Notes: generated by a model from the letters alone, not told the origin. A DNA stretch of 64,000 nucleotides from JAEZAA01 sp964514485 (GCA_964514485.1 CAZEWG010000008.1:1-64000); one strand, 5' to 3'; counted from the stretch's first letter, positions 31,868 to 41,590 are shown. Program-made: numbers and translations.

Positions 31868-34162
31868 ATGAGCATTATCGATGAGGGCGTTGAGCGTCTT
31901 TCGCTCAAGGACTACACCGAAAAGGCCTATCTCGATTATTCGATGTATGTCATTCTGGATCGGGCGCTGCCGCACATTGGCGACGGTTTGAAGCCGGTTC
32001 AGCGGCGTATCGTTTACGCGATGTCCGAGTTGGGACTGAAAGCGACGGCCAAATACAAAAAGTCCGCGCGTACCGTGGGCGACGTACTGGGTAAGTTCCA
32101 CCCTCATGGTGACTTCGCCTGTTACGAGGCCATGGTGTTAATGGCACAACCCTTCTCCTATCGTTACCCCCTGATCGACGGGCAGGGTAACTGGGGGTCG
32201 GCGGATGATCCCAAATCCTTTGCCGCCATGCGTTATACCGAGTCTCGCCTGGCGCCTTATGCCGAGGTTCTGCTGCAGGAGCTGAGCGACGGCACGGTCG
32301 ATTGGGTGCCCAACTTTGATGGCACCCTGGATGAACCCTCGATTTTACCGGCCCGTCTGCCCAACCTGTTATTAAACGGCACCACCGGTATTGCGGTTGG
32401 GATGGCGACGGATGTCCCGCCCCACAACCTGCGGGAAGTCACCAGTGCCTGTATCCGGCTGCTGGATCAACCCCAGGCGGATACTGCCGAACTCTGTGAG
32501 CATGTCTTGGGGCCGGATTTCCCCACTGGCGCGGAGATTGTCACGCCCCGCTCCGAGCTTCTCAGCATGTACGAGACCGGGCGCGGTAGTGTGCGGATGC
32601 GGGCCGTCTATACCCGGGAGCAGGGTGATATCGTGATCACCGAGCTGCCTTATCAGGTGTCGGGGGCCAAGGTGCTGGAGCAAATCGCCCAGCAGATGCA
32701 GGCCAAGAAGCTGCCGATGGTGGCGGATCTGCGTGATGAGTCGGATCATGAAAACCCCACCCGCCTGGTGATTGTGCCCCGCTCCAACCGGATTGATGTG
32801 GAAGCCTTGATGGCACACCTGTTTGCCACCACCGATCTGGAAAAGAGCTATCGGGTCAACCTCAATGTGATTGGCATTGATGGCCGCCCGGCGGTGAAGG
32901 GCTTGCGCCAGATCCTGACGGAGTGGCTGAGCTTCCGGACTGAAACCGTGCGCCGCCGGCTGCAATTCCGCCTCAACAAGGTCAATGACCGCCTGCATAT
33001 CTTGGCAGGTTTGTTGATCGCCTTCCTCAATATCGATGAAGTGATCCGCATTATACGGACGGAAGACAAGCCCAAGCCGGTGCTGATGGAGCGCTTTGGC
33101 CTGAGTGATGTCCAGGCGGAATATGTGCTGGATACCAAGCTGCGCCAACTGGCGCGGCTGGAAGAGGTCAAGATCCGCGCGGAGCAGGAAGAACTGGAGA
33201 AGGAGCGGGATTGGCTGGAGAAGACGTTGGGCTCGGAGCAGCGTCTGAAGAAGCTGATCCAGAAAGAACTGGCGGAAGATGCCAAAACCTATGGTGACGA
33301 CCGTCGTTCGCCGATTGTCGAGCGGGCGGAAGCCCAGGCCTTTACCGAGGCCGATCTGGTATCTTCGGAGCCGGTGACCGTGGTGCTCTCGGAAAAAGGC
33401 TGGGTGAGAGCGGCCAAGGGTCATGATATTGATGCCGAGGGCTTAAGCTATAAAGCCGGTGACCGGTTCCTGGTGGCGGCGCCCGGCCGCAGTCATCAGC
33501 AGGCCGTGTTTTTGGATTCCACCGGGCGCTCGTACTCGCTGCCGGCTCACTCGTTGCCATCGGCACGGGGCCAGGGTGAACCGCTGACCGGTCGACTGAA
33601 CCCGCCGTCCGGTGCCCAGTTTGAAGTGGTGTTACTGGCCGAGGAGAAGCAATTGGTCTTGATTGCCTCCGATGCGGGTTACGGTTTCGTGGCCCGGGTT
33701 GAAGACATGCACAGTAAAAACCGGGCGGGTAAGGCGTTGTTGAGCCTGCCCAAAGGAGCCCGGGTGATGGCTCCGGTGCTGATTGAGGATGTTGAGAACC
33801 AGTTCGTGGTGGCGGCCAGTAACGAAGGCCGGATGCTGGTGTTCCCGCTGAAGGATTTGCCGCAACTGGCGAAGGGCAAGGGGAATAAGATGATCAGCAT
33901 TCCTTCGGCCCGGGTTGCCAGTCGCGAGGAGTACGTCAGTGCCCTGGCGTTGGTGGGCCCAAGCGATCAGTTGCTGATCCATTCCGGCAAGCGTCATCTG
34001 AAGTTGCGTTTCCAGGATCTGGAGCATTACCTCGGCGAACGGGGCCGGCGTGGGCACAAATTGCCCCGCGGACTGCAACGGGTCGATCGTATTGAAGTGG
34101 TGGAGGCATCATCCACCAGTCGTCATGAGCCAGCGGCTGAAGGAAATCCAAATAGTGAGTGA
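31868..34162 (+). CDS. parC: DNA topoisomerase IV subunit A
   Basis: A 764-residue type IIA topoisomerase A subunit. The N-terminal breakage-reunion domain contains the catalytic Tyr at residue 123 in SFAAMRYTESRL, and the C-terminal part from about residue 510 is a shortened beta-pinwheel. ParC with ParE decatenates daughter chromosomes. The quinolone-resistance region reads HPHGDFACYEAM: Phe83 sits where E. coli ParC has Ser80, a position where replacement is known to lower fluoroquinolone binding. The stop overlaps the serB start region, so the genes are coupled. Confidence 0.96.
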   Translation: MSIIDEGVERLSLKDYTEKAYLDYSMYVILDRALPHIGDGLKPVQRRIVYAMSELGLKATAKYKKSARTVGDVLGKFHPHGDFACYEAMVLMAQPFSYRYPLIDGQGNWGSADDPKSFAAMRYTESRLAPYAEVLLQELSDGTVDWVPNFDGTLDEPSILPARLPNLLLNGTTGIAVGMATDVPPHNLREVTSACIRLLDQPQADTAELCEHVLGPDFPTGAEIVTPRSELLSMYETGRGSVRMRAVYTREQGDIVITELPYQVSGAKVLEQIAQQMQAKKLPMVADLRDESDHENPTRLVIVPRSNRIDVEALMAHLFATTDLEKSYRVNLNVIGIDGRPAVKGLRQILTEWLSFRTETVRRRLQFRLNKVNDRLHILAGLLIAFLNIDEVIRIIRTEDKPKPVLMERFGLSDVQAEYVLDTKLRQLARLEEVKIRAEQEELEKERDWLEKTLGSEQRLKKLIQKELAEDAKTYGDDRRSPIVERAEAQAFTEADLVSSEPVTVVLSEKGWVRAAKGHDIDAEGLSYKAGDRFLVAAPGRSHQQAVFLDSTGRSYSLPAHSLPSARGQGEPLTGRLNPPSGAQFEVVLLAEEKQLVLIASDAGYGFVARVEDMHSKNRAGKALLSLPKGARVMAPVLIEDVENQFVVAASNEGRMLVFPLKDLPQLAKGKGNKMISIPSARVASREEYVSALALVGPSDQLLIHSGKRHLKLRFQDLEHYLGERGRRGHKLPRGLQRVDRIEVVEASSTSRHEPAAEGNPNSE

Positions 34163-35372
34163 CCTGCTACTGATTAACGTGTCCGGGTATGACAAGCCCG
34201 GTTTGACCTCCAATATTACCGGGATCATGGCTGAATATGGCCTACGTATTCTCGATATCGGGCAGGCGGTGATACATGATTACCTGACCTGGGGGATTCT
34301 GGTCCAGATTCCCCGTGAGGAGGTTGCCTCGCCCCTGCTGAAGGATCTGCTGTTCCGGATCTACGAGCTGGGCCTGCAGGTCCAGTTCAAGCCGGTCACG
34401 GAAGAAGAGTATGAAGACTGGGTCAGTGGCAAGGGCAAGCAACGCTATATGGTGACGCTGCTGTCGCGCAGCATTACCGCCGAGCAGATTGCCCGGGTGT
34501 CGACCATCACCGCCCAGCATGGCCTGAATATCGACAATATTACCCGTCTGTCCGGACGTATGCCGCTCAATATGGATCTGGAGCGCACCCAGGCCTGTAT
34601 TGAGTTCTCGGTGCGGGGCACTCCGCCGGATCTGGAAAAACTGCGCTCGGATTTTTTGCATATCTCCAGTGAGCTCAATGTGGATATCGCCTTCCAGCGG
34701 GATACGGTGTATCGCCGTAACCGCCGTTTGGTGGTGTTTGATATGGACTCCACCCTGATCGAGGCGGAAGTGATCGATGAGCTGGCGAAAGAGGCCGGGG
34801 TCGGCGAGCAGGTGGCGGAGATTACCGAGGCGGCGATGCGTGGGGAGCTGGATTTTTCCCAGAGCTTCCGGCGCCGGGTGGCGCTGCTCAAGGGATTGGA
34901 TGAGTCGGTGCTGGAGACGGTGGCCCAGCGGTTGCGGATGACCGAAGGGGCGGAGCGGTTGATCCGCACCCTGAAAAACCTGGGTTACAAGACCGCGATC
35001 CTGTCAGGCGGCTTCACCTACTTCGCCCAGATGCTCAAGGAGCGGTTGGGCATTGATTATGTCTTTGCCAACGAGCTGGAAATCAAGGACGGCAAGGTCA
35101 CCGGCGAGGTGACCGGGCGTATCGTGGACGGCGCCCGCAAGGCGGAGTTGTTGAAGGAAATCGCCAGTCGGGAGAATATTCGTCTGGAGCAGGCCATCGC
35201 CGTGGGGGATGGGGCCAACGATCTGCCCATGCTGAGTGTGGCGGGCCTGGGCATCGCGTTCAGGGCCAAGCCACTGGTGAAGAAGTCGGCGGAGCACTCG
35301 ATTTCCACCCTGGGGCTGGATGGCATCCTGTATCTGATCGGCTTTCGGGATAGTGAAACCGAGTTCTCCTGA
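34155..35372 (+). CDS. serB: Phosphoserine phosphatase with N-terminal ACT domains
   Basis: A 405-residue protein from a GTG at 34155, which has AAGGAA upstream and overlaps the last 8 bases of parC; an ATG at 34125 in the same frame would add 10 residues. The first 165 residues are two ACT-like regulatory modules (LLLINVSGYDKPGLT). The HAD phosphatase core has DMDSTLIEAEVIDELA with the nucleophile Asp, LSGGFTYFA and GDGANDLPML. It removes phosphate from L-phosphoserine in the last step of serine synthesis. Its place between parC and fimX is the order known from Pseudomonas aeruginosa. Confidence 0.95.
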   Translation: MSDLLLINVSGYDKPGLTSNITGIMAEYGLRILDIGQAVIHDYLTWGILVQIPREEVASPLLKDLLFRIYELGLQVQFKPVTEEEYEDWVSGKGKQRYMVTLLSRSITAEQIARVSTITAQHGLNIDNITRLSGRMPLNMDLERTQACIEFSVRGTPPDLEKLRSDFLHISSELNVDIAFQRDTVYRRNRRLVVFDMDSTLIEAEVIDELAKEAGVGEQVAEITEAAMRGELDFSQSFRRRVALLKGLDESVLETVAQRLRMTEGAERLIRTLKNLGYKTAILSGGFTYFAQMLKERLGIDYVFANELEIKDGKVTGEVTGRIVDGARKAELLKEIASRENIRLEQAIAVGDGANDLPMLSVAGLGIAFRAKPLVKKSAEHSISTLGLDGILYLIGFRDSETEFS

Positions 35373-35414
35373 GCCGGGTCTCGGCCAGGAGTTGAGCGGT
35401 ACCAAACCAGAAGC

Positions 35415-35448
35415 AAAGAACCTCTCCTAGGAGAGGTTCTTTCTTTTT
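35415..35448 (+). terminator. Rho-independent terminator after serB
   Basis: A 28-bp perfect palindrome (AAAGAACCTCTCC arms around TA) is followed by CTTTTT. It lies 42 nt after the serB stop and can also work on the opposite strand for the convergent gene. Confidence 0.88.
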
Positions 35449-35493
35449 AGGCAGCTGAAACGGGTTAGACAGCTGAAACGGGCGCGCGGGCGA

Positions 35494-37584
35494 TTACTCG
35501 CTTTCGCCAAACTCGTAGTTCATCTCCGGAGCGGGGGGCTGCAGATAGTCGCCCTGAACATAGTTCACGCCCGCTTGCCACAGGGTAGAGAGCACCGTGG
35601 CGCTTTCCACTTGCGGCACAATGGCCAACTTGCCTGCCGATTGCAGGGATTGGATCATTTCCTTGACCTTCTCCTTGGCCTCTTCGTTCTTTTGCAGCTC
35701 TTCGGTGAAGGAGCCATCCAGCTTCACGTAGTCGATATCCACGTGCTTGAGGGTGTTGAAGGGGCTGATCGCGCAACCAAAGTTGGTCAAGGCGGTACGG
35801 CAGTGCAGTTCGGCCAGACCTTTGGTGAATTCCTTCGCCTGTTTCAGCAGCATGGTGGCGTGATCTTCCTCGATCTGGAAAATCAGTGAATCGCCGGGCA
35901 GGCGTGCCGCTTTCAGGGCGAGGCTCAACCAGGGCAGGAAGGTCTTGTCCTGAATGGTGTGGGAAGTAATGCTCAGGAACAGGCGGCTGTTGTGCCCCTT
36001 GGCATGGTGGGCGCTCAGGCTCTTGATGTTCTGTAGGATGACCCAGCGATCAAACTTGATGGCCAGTTGTGCTTTCTGGCTGATCGGCAGGAACTCATTG
36101 GGGTTGACCTCCTTGCCTTCCGCCACCATGCGCACCTGCGCCTCGTAATGTTCGGTAGCGTCACCGCGCAGACTGATAATGGGCTGGAACAGCAGTTTGA
36201 ACTGGTTGTTATCCAGCGCCTCTTCCAGAATTGCCAGCATATCCTGATCCGCGGCCATGCTGAGATCGAAGTCGCGGGGGTTGTACAGGTAAACCCCGTT
36301 GCCCTGCTCATGGCCTTCCAGCTCATGCACATGGGTAGAGGCTTTGTGGGCGCGCCCCAGCAGCTCGCTGGCTTTTGGGGAGCTGTCGTTGACCAGGGCG
36401 ATCCCGATACTGCAGGTGGCCTGCACGGTCCGGTTGGAGATTTCAAACAGCTGGTTTTCCACCGCGGCCCGCAGGCTTTCCGCCTGTTCCAGGGCTTGGC
36501 GATCATCCTTGCCCATCAACAGAACGGCAAAGGAGTCATCACCCAGGCGCGCCAGTACATCGCTTTCGTCAAACTGTTTGCGCAGCAGGTTGGCAATGTC
36601 GCTCAACACCAGGTCGGCGCCGGCGATACCGGCATCCGCCTTGATCCGGGCGAAGTTGTCGATGGCGATATAGAGCAGGGCGCCTTGCAGCTCGTTGGCC
36701 AGGGCCTTTTCCACACTAGTGTGCAGGCGTTCGCTGAAATACTGCCGGTTGTACAAGCCAGTGAGCAGATCCTGACTGCTGATTTTCTTGAGCTTTTCTT
36801 CCAGCTCGGAGTCGTCCTGTTCGGGGCGCACAATCACCTGGGTGCAGCGCTCGCCGTCATAGGTGGCCGACAGCAGGGTATATACCACGTCGATGGTGCT
36901 GCCGTCACTGCGCAGGGCGGCACAACGCATTTCATTGTCTTCGGCGGTACCGTCCTGGAAATTCTTGAAAAAGGCCTTGAAGTCATCCTGGGTTTCATCG
37001 ATCACCGTATCCATGATGGGGATACACATCAGGTCATCGATGTCTTCATAGCCGAACATGTCCAGGTAGGTCTGGTTGGCATAGATATGCATGCCGTCGC
37101 TGACATAGGCGATGGCATCCATGGAGCTGTCGAGCAGCAGTTGGCAGCGTTTTTCCGCTTCCTGCAGGTGCAGATCCAGGGCGCGGCGGCGCCGTCGCTC
37201 CTCAAGGTTGCGCAGCTCCCGGTCAATGGCCAGCAGGATATGATTCTTCTCGGCATGGGGAATGACGTCACTGGCGCCGAGTTTCAGGGTTTCCACGACC
37301 AGCTCGGGCTTGTAGCCTTCGGTTAGCAGAATAAAGGGGATGTCTTTGTCGAGTCGCAGGATGTGGGCCAGAGCATCCTTGTAGCCTAGTTCGCCGGACT
37401 CCTCCCGGGCCACACACAAGTCCCAGACTTGATCCTTGATTGATTCCAGCAGCTCTTCTTCAGCGGTAACCCGATGGCCCCGGGTTGCCTTGCCCCCGTT
37501 GCGAAGAAGGCTGACCAAGGCTTCCGCCTCATTTTGGGAGGAGTCGAGAATCAATAAACGCACAGTCTGGGATTTGGATACCAT
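35494..37584 (-). CDS. fimX: FimX-like protein with degenerate GGDEF and EAL domains
   Basis: A 696-residue protein with the FimX order: REC-like domain (about residues 8-125), PAS (about 145-265), GGDEF-like (about 280-435) and EAL-like (about 450-690). The GGDEF site reads GDDSF (about residue 348) and the EAL site reads EAQ (about 481); the usual DDFGTG is TNFGCA. Both enzyme activities should be lost, as in P. aeruginosa FimX, which instead binds c-di-GMP through its EAL domain and promotes type IV pilus assembly at the pole. The position next to serB and parC matches that species. c-di-GMP binding here is inferred. Confidence 0.88.
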   Translation of the reverse strand: MVSKSQTVRLLILDSSQNEAEALVSLLRNGGKATRGHRVTAEEELLESIKDQVWDLCVAREESGELGYKDALAHILRLDKDIPFILLTEGYKPELVVETLKLGASDVIPHAEKNHILLAIDRELRNLEERRRRRALDLHLQEAEKRCQLLLDSSMDAIAYVSDGMHIYANQTYLDMFGYEDIDDLMCIPIMDTVIDETQDDFKAFFKNFQDGTAEDNEMRCAALRSDGSTIDVVYTLLSATYDGERCTQVIVRPEQDDSELEEKLKKISSQDLLTGLYNRQYFSERLHTSVEKALANELQGALLYIAIDNFARIKADAGIAGADLVLSDIANLLRKQFDESDVLARLGDDSFAVLLMGKDDRQALEQAESLRAAVENQLFEISNRTVQATCSIGIALVNDSSPKASELLGRAHKASTHVHELEGHEQGNGVYLYNPRDFDLSMAADQDMLAILEEALDNNQFKLLFQPIISLRGDATEHYEAQVRMVAEGKEVNPNEFLPISQKAQLAIKFDRWVILQNIKSLSAHHAKGHNSRLFLSITSHTIQDKTFLPWLSLALKAARLPGDSLIFQIEEDHATMLLKQAKEFTKGLAELHCRTALTNFGCAISPFNTLKHVDIDYVKLDGSFTEELQKNEEAKEKVKEMIQSLQSAGKLAIVPQVESATVLSTLWQAGVNYVQGDYLQPPAPEMNYEFGESE

Positions 37585-37781
37585 GGTACTTAAGTCAGCT
37601 CGATAAAGTGTGAATGCCTCTGAGACGCTTCGCGAATGATCGGGATGGCGGGCGTTTTACGCCCGCCGGGTCACTGGGACCACCATCCGATTGGAAACAC
37701 TATAGAGAAACAATGACATGAGTTTTGCTTTCGTACAAGGGGAAAGCACTTTAAACCACCTGACTCTTGAGCTGAGTCGGC

Positions 37782-39578
37782 CTAGAGGATAGACCACAGG
37801 GCATCAAACTCATTGTTCTGGGGTTTGGTGTCAGGCTGAGGTTCTGCTTCAGCGTCCTTGAATTCAAAGCGGCTGTAGCTGGCGGTGGCTGACACGCGAC
37901 GGATCAGCTGCGCCTTGGTCTCCTTGCCATGCTGGTTAATGAGGACCCGGTGGCCTTCCTGGAAGGGCAGGCGAGGAGTAATCAGGGTCATCGGCTGGCC
38001 GATGGCAGGCAGCGGCGGCAGCAGCAGGGCGCGCAGATAGTCGCTGTTTTCGCCTACCCGCTGAATCAGCTGGACGGCGCAAGGGGTTGCGTTGGGAGCC
38101 AGCAGTTCAACCCCAATCTGGGTACCATGCTGTTTGACCTGCCGGATCCAGCGGATCGTGGCGATGCTCCAGGGCAGCTCCTCGCTTTCCCGGACCCCGA
38201 TAATCTCTCCGGCCTGGACATTGATGGGAATCTCGCCTTGCCACTGCAGGCAATAGCCACCGGGGCTGATATTGATCAGCGGCACCTGATGGTGTTGGTA
38301 AACGGTTTTTTTCTCGCTCTCCGGCTGGTCTGTCTTGCCACTGATGCCGGTGTAATTGATCGGCGACAGATCAGCTCGCTCAAAAGCACTACGCTCCGGG
38401 CCACTGTCGACACTCGCCGACCAAATGTCTTTCTGTTTCATGCGGCGGACAAAGAGATTCTCCGCGGAGTCATCGGCGCGGTTGCCGGTGCCGATCAGCT
38501 GCTGCTCGAAGTCCATGCCATTGGCGCAGAAGTTGTGGGTGGCGCTCAGGCCAACGCAGACAAACAGCTGGCCGTTGGCGGCAATCCGCTTGAAGTTACG
38601 CTTGGTCAGAATCCCCAGGGACTGGCCCAGGTGGCTGACCAACCGGTCCGCCAGGCGCACGGGCATGGGCAAAATGTCATTAGACGGCAGCTTGGTGTCT
38701 TTCAACTGGCCCAGATAATCGGTGATTCGTTGCACCAGATCAGAGGTGTCCAATCCACAAAAGTCCGCAGTGATCGGTCCGTCATACAGGCTACGGTAGA
38801 TTGGCGGAATATCCCGCTGGGGGTTAATGATAAAGAGATCATTTTCGTGGCAGGGTCTGCCGACTTCCACATACCTGGTCCAGTTCTCGAAACTGTCGTA
38901 AATCACCGCAATATCATTTTGCCGGCACTGGTTGGGCTTGCTGCAGCCCAATAACAGTACTTTCTTATAGGCATCATCAATGCGGGAAAACTTGATATAG
39001 GCGGCCTGTGGGTCCTCCACATCGTTTCGGAGCAGATTGTTTGCTTCCGCGAAGCGATAAAGCTGGTGCACTTCCAGCCAGACCTTGCTCGGGCTGGGGC
39101 AATACAGCTGGTAGGAGCGCAAAATGGTTTGGCCGAGATCGCTAATGGCGCGGTGGCAGGCATGGGCGATGACCCGGCGCACTTTGTCCACCAGGATTTG
39201 GGATTGCCCCTCGACAACGACAATCTTGTAGCCGGTGGCCAGGTGCAATTGCAGGGCCTGGGCCAGGTTGGCGATTTTACGCTGCTTCTCCGGCAGGATA
39301 ACGGGCTGATTCAGAAAGTGTTTGGATAACCCGGCACAGACGAAGTAAATCGGCCCTCGAACAATCTCCAGCAGTTGGTAGCGTGTTAAGGGGGCTACCG
39401 TCAGTTGATTCAGCTCGATAATAGCGTGATACAGATGTTTCGCGGTTTCCCCAATATTGGCCATGGGCAGGCTTTGTACCCAGTCTTCCAGATCGCGAAC
39501 GTTGGGACCGGCAAAAGAAAGCCTGCTGAGCTTTTGTTCGGGGATGGTTAACATCACATTCGAGGACAGATCTTCCAT
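37782..39578 (-). CDS. Atypical PilZ-domain protein
   Basis: The 598-residue cytoplasmic protein matches the location of the hypothetical gene next to fimX in Pseudomonas. Residues 1 to about 420 are a poorly characterised helical region. The C-terminal part has a PilZ-like segment with PLINISPGGYCLQW, matching the (D/N)xSxxG half of the c-di-GMP motif, but I could not find a convincing RxxxR partner upstream. It may bind c-di-GMP atypically or only dock with FimX or pilus proteins. It is 197 bp upstream of fimX on the same strand, so co-regulation in twitching motility is likely. Confidence 0.72.
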   Translation of the reverse strand: MEDLSSNVMLTIPEQKLSRLSFAGPNVRDLEDWVQSLPMANIGETAKHLYHAIIELNQLTVAPLTRYQLLEIVRGPIYFVCAGLSKHFLNQPVILPEKQRKIANLAQALQLHLATGYKIVVVEGQSQILVDKVRRVIAHACHRAISDLGQTILRSYQLYCPSPSKVWLEVHQLYRFAEANNLLRNDVEDPQAAYIKFSRIDDAYKKVLLLGCSKPNQCRQNDIAVIYDSFENWTRYVEVGRPCHENDLFIINPQRDIPPIYRSLYDGPITADFCGLDTSDLVQRITDYLGQLKDTKLPSNDILPMPVRLADRLVSHLGQSLGILTKRNFKRIAANGQLFVCVGLSATHNFCANGMDFEQQLIGTGNRADDSAENLFVRRMKQKDIWSASVDSGPERSAFERADLSPINYTGISGKTDQPESEKKTVYQHHQVPLINISPGGYCLQWQGEIPINVQAGEIIGVRESEELPWSIATIRWIRQVKQHGTQIGVELLAPNATPCAVQLIQRVGENSDYLRALLLPPLPAIGQPMTLITPRLPFQEGHRVLINQHGKETKAQLIRRVSATASYSRFEFKDAEAEPQPDTKPQNNEFDALWSIL

Positions 39579-39875
39579 GCAACGACCACTGAGTATGTTG
39601 TTGGGGCCTGCTCACGGTGGGCATGTGCCAGCGTGACATGTAGGCATGTCTATTTTTTAGGCCAAATATGGGCCATCGGTTGAGTTCCATATCCTGTTTG
39701 AGCACGACACGCCCTGCGACCCCAAATGGTGGCGAGGGGCAGCGCAACTCATCGTGCCCGGGTCAGGAGTACCCAGTTTCATAGAATAGCAGATCATGGC
39801 GTTTCGTCAGGAACTGTAAGTGGAGACGTGACGGCCATAACAAAAAATTACATAGCGTTGCGAAGCCTGACAAAT
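39579..39875. other. Intergenic region upstream of the PilZ-like gene
   Basis: No gene seen in 297 bp. A short inverted repeat GACATG / CATGTC (39635-39650) followed by TATTTTTT on the plus strand might be an operator or a weak hairpin. Confidence 0.35.
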
Positions 39876-40904
39876 TTAGAGTAGGGGAGACTTGGAAGGA
39901 TGTCCCGGATCTTCTCGTACCAGTTTGGGAACCAGATACCCCGGAAGCAACTCAAGAAGGCCTTTGACCAGCGCCACCGCTTCGGCATGGGGCACGTCAA
40001 AATGGGCCGCTCCCTGCACTGGATCCAACAGGTGCAGATAATAAGGCAGAACGCCCGCGCTGAACAGTTGTTTGCTGAGCTTAGTCAGGGTGTCGGTGTC
40101 GTCGTTGACGTTCCGCAGCAAAACAGCCTGGTTGAGCAGGGTGACTCCGGCTTCCTGCACCTGTTTTAGTGCCTGGCGAACCGGCGTGTCCAGTTCCTGG
40201 GCATGGTTCACATGGACCACCATCACTTTTTGCAGACGGCTTTGTTGCAGCCCCTGGAGCAGTTCCGGCGTGATGCGCTGGGGAATGACAATGGGTAGAC
40301 GGGTATGGATCCGCAGTCGCTGGAGGTGGGGGATCGCCTCAAGCCGATTGATCAGCCACAGCAGGCGTTTGTCGTTGACCGCCAGTGGGTCGCCACCGCT
40401 GAGAATCACCTCGTCGATACTGGAGTCCTGGGCCAGATAGGCCAGCGCCTGCTCCCACTCCTGAGTGCTGAGGTTGTTGTCGTCGTATGGGAAGTGGCGT
40501 CGAAAGCAGTAGCGGCAATTAATGGCGCAGGCTCCGCTGACAATCAGCAACACCCGGCCGTGATATTTGTGCAGCACCCCCGGGTGGGCAATCGCCTGTT
40601 GCTCCTGGAGCGGGTCGGTGAGATAGCCGGGCACCTGGCGGGTTTCCTGTAGGCTGGGAAGCACCTGGAGCAGCAGGGGGTCTTGCGGGTTGCCGGGCTC
40701 GATCCGGGAGAGGTAAGGGTAGGGCACTCTCAAGGGGAACAGCTGGTCCCCCTGGTTCATGCCATCCAGCAGCTCGGCCGGGAGCTGCAGGGCTTCAAGC
40801 AGCTCCCGGGGCTGGCGAATGGCCCGTGACAGCTCTTCTTGCCAACTTGGCAGCTGGTTTTGTAGGGACTCCCCTTCTACTGGGTGCTGGGTTCGAGCTA
40901 TCAT
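39876..40904 (-). CDS. epmB: EF-P beta-lysylation protein EpmB, lysine 2,3-aminomutase family
   Basis: A 342-residue radical SAM enzyme of the lysine 2,3-aminomutase family. The cluster-binding motif CAINCRYCFRRHFPY (CxxxCxxC, about residue 126) and LSGGDPLAVND are typical. The short length, without the clostridial C-terminal zinc part, fits EpmB. It converts alpha-lysine to (R)-beta-lysine for attachment to EF-P. It is divergent from efp with only 47 bp between the starts, and epmA follows efp, so the whole modification pathway is encoded together. Confidence 0.93.
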   Translation of the reverse strand: MIARTQHPVEGESLQNQLPSWQEELSRAIRQPRELLEALQLPAELLDGMNQGDQLFPLRVPYPYLSRIEPGNPQDPLLLQVLPSLQETRQVPGYLTDPLQEQQAIAHPGVLHKYHGRVLLIVSGACAINCRYCFRRHFPYDDNNLSTQEWEQALAYLAQDSSIDEVILSGGDPLAVNDKRLLWLINRLEAIPHLQRLRIHTRLPIVIPQRITPELLQGLQQSRLQKVMVVHVNHAQELDTPVRQALKQVQEAGVTLLNQAVLLRNVNDDTDTLTKLSKQLFSAGVLPYYLHLLDPVQGAAHFDVPHAEAVALVKGLLELLPGYLVPKLVREDPGHPSKSPLL

Positions 40905-40951
40905 TAAGCGTTTACCATTTCAGGGCATCTGTCGATATTGGATGAGGACTT

Positions 40952-41524
40952 ATGGCGACGTATTCTACCAACGAATTCAAACAGGGTCTCAAGGTTATGC
41001 TCGAGGGCGATCCTTGTGCCATTCTGGAGAACGAATTTGTAAAGCCTGGCAAGGGTCAGGCCTTTAACCGAGTTAAGCTGCGTAACCTGAAAACCGGTCG
41101 CGTGTGGGAGCGTACCTTTAAGTCCGGCGAGAGTCTGGAAGGTGCGGATGTCATCGATAAGGACATGGAATACCTGTACAGCGACGGTGAGTTCTGGCAC
41201 TTCATGGCCACTGACGGCTCTTTCGAGCAGTTCGCGGCGGACGAGAAGTCAGTCGGTGAGGCGGTCAAATGGTTGAAAGAGCAGGCGATCTATACGGTCA
41301 CCCTGTATAACAACTCTCCGCTTTCCGTCAGCCCGCCCAACTTTATCGAGCTGGAAATTATCGAGACCGATCCCGGTGTTCGTGGTGACACGGCCCAGGG
41401 CGGCAGCAAGCCCGCCAAGCTCTCCACCGGTGCAGTGGTCAGCGTTCCGCTGTTTATCACCACGGGTGAAGTGATCAAAGTGGACACCCGTACCGGCGAG
41501 TACGTGAGCCGCGCGAAAGGCTAA
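40952..41524 (+). CDS. efp: Elongation factor P
   Basis: A 190-residue protein of normal length, with the KOW-like domain I and two OB domains. The modification loop reads PGKGQAF with Lys34, the residue that receives beta-lysine in E. coli. EF-P rescues ribosomes stalled at polyproline. It is flanked by epmB (divergent) and epmA (downstream), which fits the lysylated rather than the rhamnosylated type of EF-P. GGATGAGGAC lies ahead of the ATG. Confidence 0.97.
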   Translation: MATYSTNEFKQGLKVMLEGDPCAILENEFVKPGKGQAFNRVKLRNLKTGRVWERTFKSGESLEGADVIDKDMEYLYSDGEFWHFMATDGSFEQFAADEKSVGEAVKWLKEQAIYTVTLYNNSPLSVSPPNFIELEIIETDPGVRGDTAQGGSKPAKLSTGAVVSVPLFITTGEVIKVDTRTGEYVSRAKG

Positions 41525-41528
41525 GTCA

Positions 41529-41554
41529 TTTTTGGGGCGCTGTGCGCCCCATTT
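41529..41554 (+). terminator. Hairpin between efp and epmA
   Basis: GGGGCGC / GCGCCCC with loop TGT, flanked by TTTTT on the left and ATTTC on the right. It may partly terminate efp transcripts so that epmA is made in smaller amounts. Confidence 0.6.
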
Positions 41555-41590
41555 CTGCTGTTTCCCCTACCTGTTTAAGACTTCAAACCT

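Noticed and set aside
34050..34154. Longer serB start inside parC
   Set aside because: It overlaps parC by more than 100 bases, has no ribosome-binding site at the first codons, and the usual SerB N-terminus begins at about 34155.
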